This document shows positions 6,073 to 8,124 of a DNA stretch of 8,124 nt, in pieces. Below the pieces are notes generated by a model that was not told the DNA's origin, searched no databases, and saw only the letters and a list, made by a program, of their open reading frames with translations. The position numbers were made by a program, and so were the translations under genes. This DNA is from JAFGOG01 sp034429215 (GTDB lineage: Bacteria; Chloroflexota; Anaerolineae; JAAYZQ01). The DNA is taken from the NCBI GenBank assembly GCA_034429215.1, contig DAOUGI010000070.1:1-8124 (forward strand), in the 5' to 3' direction. Position 1 is the stretch's first letter; the number at the start of each line of letters is the position of its first letter.

Positions 6073-6086
6073 TGACTTAGATCACA
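6071..6086 (-). promoter_or_regulatory. Crp/Fnr-family operator at the class II position
   Basis: The minus strand reads TGTGA-N6-TCATA, one base from the Crp-type palindrome TGTGA-N6-TCACA and also close to the Fnr-type TTGAT-N4-ATCAA (GTGAT-CTAA-GTCAT). Its centre (6078.5) is 41.5 bases upstream of the predicted start and touches the -35 box. That is the standard spacing for class II activation by Crp/Fnr regulators. Which member binds (Crp, Fnr or DNR/NnrR-like) cannot be told from the site. Confidence 0.55.
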
Positions 6087-6102
6087 CCAGGCAGAACAAT
6101 CG

Positions 6103-6126
6103 GCGTTCATCTGCGTTCATCTGCGT
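6103..6126. repeat. 10-bp tandem repeat, 2.4 perfect copies
   Basis: The unit GCGTTCATCT is repeated at 6103-6112 and 6113-6122, followed by GCGT and a degenerate third copy (to about 6132). It lies in the divergent intergenic region, upstream of both promoters. Similar CATCTGCGT words are, from memory, common intergenic repeats in environmental genomes. Confidence 0.75.
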
Positions 6127-6162
6127 CCCATCATCCCCCCGCCGAACAGGCAATCCATCGGT

Positions 6163-6191
6163 TTGCCGTCTTTTCCAGATCGTGGTATAGT
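6163..6191 (+). promoter_or_regulatory. Promoter of the VOC-lipoprotein operon
   Basis: TTGCCG (6163-6168) and TATAGT (6186-6191) are separated by 17 bases, with 4 of 6 and 5 of 6 matches. The predicted start, about 6198, falls inside a perfect 10-bp palindrome, CTGCCGGCAG (6196-6205), which could be an operator or a 5' hairpin. Confidence 0.55.
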
Positions 6192-6222
6192 CTGTCTGCC
6201 GGCAGGCACAAGCGAGGGAATG

Positions 6223-6612
6223 ATGATAAAGAACGATCACGTGGCTTTTCAGGTCTCGAACATGGATGCTTCGATCCGCTTTTACACCGATGCGTTGGGG
6301 CTGAAACTGCTCTTCCGCCACGTCAACGAAGAGGTGCAGGAAGACTATGCTTTCCTCGAGCTGGACGGGGGGAACCTCGAGCTGCTCCAATACCTGGGCG
6401 CCCCTTTCTATAAGCCCGAGATCAAGCCGCCCTATTGTCCGCATCTGGCCCTCGCCACAGACGACATGGACGAGACCCTGCGACTGTTCCGCGAGCACGG
6501 CATCCCGATCGTCAAAGGGCCCCTGGAGATCCCCGGCGAGGAGAGGTGGGTCTATGTCAGCGATCCCGACAACAACGTCATTGAATACATCCAGTGGATT
6601 GCCGGCAAATAG
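6223..6612 (+). CDS. VOC superfamily (glyoxalase/bleomycin-resistance fold) metalloprotein
   Basis: A 129-residue single-domain protein of the usual VOC length. All four positions of the paired beta-alpha-beta-beta-beta metal site are filled as His6, Glu53, His74 and Glu121, so it should bind a divalent metal and be catalytic rather than a binding-only member. Family members include glyoxalase I, methylmalonyl-CoA epimerase, dioxygenases and fosfomycin or bleomycin resistance proteins; the sequence alone does not pick one. The phrase SDPDNNVIEYI near the end is typical. GAGGG (6214-6218) is 4 bases before the ATG at 6223 and only 1 before the ATG at 6220, so 6223 is preferred. The lipoprotein gene starts one base after its stop. 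Confidence 0.9.
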   Translation: MIKNDHVAFQVSNMDASIRFYTDALGLKLLFRHVNEEVQEDYAFLELDGGNLELLQYLGAPFYKPEIKPPYCPHLALATDDMDETLRLFREHGIPIVKGPLEIPGEERWVYVSDPDNNVIEYIQWIAGK

Positions 6613-6613
6613 T

Positions 6614-7408
6614 ATGGGACGCAGGGCTTGGCCGTGGCTTCTGGCAGGTGTCCTACTCCTGCTGCTTTTGGCCGCCTGCGGAACGCCGACCCCGGCCAAG
6701 CCGTCGGTCTGCGAGCAGAGCGCCATCGACGCCCTGGCTGCCCTTCACGGCAACCTCGAGTTCCCCGGCTATTTGGCCGATGGCGAGTCCAGGCGGCCCG
6801 GCCAGGAGTTCGACGTCAACGACACGTTCTCCGTGCTCAGCCGCCTGTCCGTGGAGTCGGGCTATGTCCTGGACTATGCCTACTACTCCGAGTTCCTCGG
6901 CGGGCAGCCCGTCCTGTACGCCAGGCCCGTGGACCAGGCGCCCTATTTGACCTATGCCGAGCTCGTCACCGCCACCAACACGGCTGCCGTTTCCTCGCGG
7001 CCGGGCAGCCATCTTGACTATCTGCGGGTGGATGGCACGGCGGAGGGCTTTTTTGAGCTGGCCCTGTTTTACCTGATGGGCAACCAGTTCTACCTGTCGT
7101 GGCACGCCAACTATAACGACGCCACCGCCATCTGTGACCGGTCGGGCCTGGAGGCGATCATCTCCGCCCTTGAAAAGACCGAGTTCGGCCAGCCGATCAC
7201 CGCTGCGCAGGCGAGGCAGGCCCGCGCCCTTGATCTTGAGCCTGTCGTCGAGTTCGGAGATGACACCGTCACGGTCAAGCTCGTCTTTTTCACCAGGTGG
7301 GGAGGGTTCCTGCACAAGACATTCACCTTCCAGCGCCGGCCCCCGCATACCCTCATCGACAGCGGCGAGACAGAGCTCGTTCCCTACGAGTGCGGGGTGA
7401 TGTTTTGA
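6614..7408 (+). CDS. Lipoprotein of unknown function
   Basis: A 264-residue protein. Residues 1-21 are a signal peptide (basic RR, then a Leu-rich core) ending in the lipobox LAAC, with Cys22 as the lipid site; a Thr/Pro linker follows. The mature part has no family I recognise. It has aromatic, Tyr-rich stretches around residues 95-150 and further cysteines near 33, 175 and 260, which might form disulphides outside the membrane. It begins one base after the VOC gene, with no clear ribosome binding site, so it is probably translated by coupling. Gene order suggests a shared job or simply shared expression with the VOC protein; neither is shown by the sequence. Confidence 0.85.
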   Translation: MGRRAWPWLLAGVLLLLLLAACGTPTPAKPSVCEQSAIDALAALHGNLEFPGYLADGESRRPGQEFDVNDTFSVLSRLSVESGYVLDYAYYSEFLGGQPVLYARPVDQAPYLTYAELVTATNTAAVSSRPGSHLDYLRVDGTAEGFFELALFYLMGNQFYLSWHANYNDATAICDRSGLEAIISALEKTEFGQPITAAQARQARALDLEPVVEFGDDTVTVKLVFFTRWGGFLHKTFTFQRRPPHTLIDSGETELVPYECGVMF

Positions 7409-7433
7409 CCGGCTGCATCATGGTGGGTATAAT
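7405..7433 (+). promoter_or_regulatory. Near-consensus promoter of the DUF998-like gene
   Basis: TTGACC (7405-7410) and TATAAT (7428-7433) are 17 bases apart, 11 of 12 consensus matches. The -35 box overlaps the lipoprotein stop codon (7406-7408), so this separates the next gene from the upstream operon. The predicted start is about 7440. Confidence 0.8.
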
Positions 7434-7440
7434 CGCTCCC

Positions 7441-7482
7441 ATGAGCCGGTTGCCCGCTAAAGGTCATTTGCAGGATGAATAG
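7441..7482 (+). CDS. Possible 13-codon leaderless upstream ORF
   Basis: An ATG at 7441, one base after the predicted transcription start, opens a 13-codon frame (MSRLPAKGHLQDE). Its TAG (7480-7482) overlaps the membrane-protein start at 7475. It has no ribosome binding site and would need leaderless initiation. It may be chance, or it may feed ribosomes to the downstream start, which has only a weak site of its own. Confidence 0.25.
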   Translation: MSRLPAKGHLQDE

Positions 7483-8124
7483 CCAGTCAATTTCCAGGCA
7501 GCAGCGGCCTTTCCTGTTCACCATGTTCGGCTGCGCCCAGTTCGTCGTCCTGACCGTCGTCGCCATGTTCTTCTACCCGGGCGGCACCTTTGTCGATCCG
7601 GCGGCGCGGGGCTATTCTTTCTTTCGCAACTTTTTCAGTGATCTGGGCCGCACCTGGGTCCCGTCTGGGGCCTCCAACACCGTCTCGGCGGCCCTCTTTT
7701 TCGTGGCCCTGACGGTGGCCGGCTTGGGGCTCGCCTCCTTTTTCCTGGCCATGCCCCGCTTTTTCCGCCAGTCCCACCTGCCGCGCTGGCTCAGCCGGCT
7801 GGGCTCGGCCGCCGGCCTGCTATCGGGCCTGTCGTTCGTCGGCGTCGCCTGCACGCCGATCAACCTGGCCGGTGGCCTGCACCGTCTCTTTACCCAGGTC
7901 GCCTTCCTGACCTTTTTCATCGCCGTCCTGTTCTACATCGCCGCCATCCTACGGATCAGCAGCTATCCCAACCGCTACGCCTGCGTCTTTGGCGTCTTTA
8001 TCCTGTTGTTGGCGGCCTACCTGGTGTTGCTTTTCTTTGGCCCGTCGATCGAGCTGGAAAGGGATATGATCATTCAGGCTACCGGCCAAAAGATCATCGT
8101 CTATGCCGCCATCGTTGCCGCTTT
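7475..8124 (+). CDS. DUF998-like multi-pass membrane protein (3' end outside window)
   Basis: The frame runs open to the window edge, giving the first 216 residues. Membrane helices lie near residues 13-34, 68-92, 108-127, 140-160, 167-189 and 205 onward. The phrase FFSDLGRT (53-60), followed by Asn68 just before the second helix, matches the DUF998 pattern (SDLG after the first helix). A CTP motif is at 126-128 and a QKIIVY phrase at 205-210. The function of this family is unknown. The start is ATG 7475; the upstream AAAGG (7459-7463) is 11 bases away and CAGG touches the ATG, so initiation looks weak. It has its own strong promoter. Confidence 0.8.
   Translation, partial: MNSQSISRQQRPFLFTMFGCAQFVVLTVVAMFFYPGGTFVDPAARGYSFFRNFFSDLGRTWVPSGASNTVSAALFFVALTVAGLGLASFFLAMPRFFRQSHLPRWLSRLGSAAGLLSGLSFVGVACTPINLAGGLHRLFTQVAFLTFFIAVLFYIAAILRISSYPNRYACVFGVFILLLAAYLVLLFFGPSIELERDMIIQATGQKIIVYAAIVAA

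Noticed and set aside
4893..6080. 395-residue plus-strand frame opposite the DUF438 gene
   Set aside because: It is the mirror of a strongly supported gene, rich in His/Arg/Leu with no family pattern.

Overview
The window looks like chromosomal DNA from a GC-rich environmental bacterium, most likely a member of Chloroflexota (Anaerolineae-like). That placement is inferred from the style of the proteins: a glycosyltransferase-type extracytoplasmic tail, an M50 protease fused to TPRs, and a DUF438/hemerythrin/PAS protein. No taxonomic marker was tested. Several promoters are close to the sigma-70 consensus with 17-bp spacers.

Layout. (1) Positions 1-3030, plus strand, hold a tight three-gene run: the C-terminal part of a large surface or membrane protein with three beta-sandwich-like repeats, a small four-cysteine protein of unknown function, and a site-2-type zinc metalloprotease (M50) with a TPR region and a C-terminal membrane anchor. 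The junctions are 1 to 4 bases, so translation is probably coupled. (2) Positions 3052-3299 hold a strong promoter and two tRNAs, both with a CAU anticodon: an initiator tRNA and an elongator Met or Ile2 tRNA, separated by a 12-bp inverted repeat. (3) Positions 3300-4245 are a visibly AT-richer island. It holds a long hairpin, short direct repeats, one membrane-anchored acidic orphan protein, and on the minus strand the C-terminal stump of a tyrosine recombinase. This reads as the scar of an integrative element beside a tRNA gene. (4) Positions 4236-6086, minus strand, hold a two-gene operon: DUF438-hemerythrin-PAS, then DUF1858-DUF2249. Its promoter carries a Crp/Fnr-type palindrome centred at about -41.5, as expected for class II activation. 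(5) Positions 6163-7408, plus strand and divergent, hold a VOC (glyoxalase-fold) metal enzyme followed by a lipoprotein of unknown function. (6) A near-consensus promoter overlaps the lipoprotein stop codon and drives a DUF998-like membrane protein that runs off the window. A 13-codon ORF starts almost exactly at the predicted transcription start and overlaps the membrane-protein start.

The most coherent unit is region 4: two proteins from families linked to redox and nitric-oxide physiology, under what looks like a Crp/Fnr-family switch. The least explained genes are the small cysteine protein coupled to the M50 protease, the acidic orphan of the island, and the lipoprotein beside the VOC enzyme.
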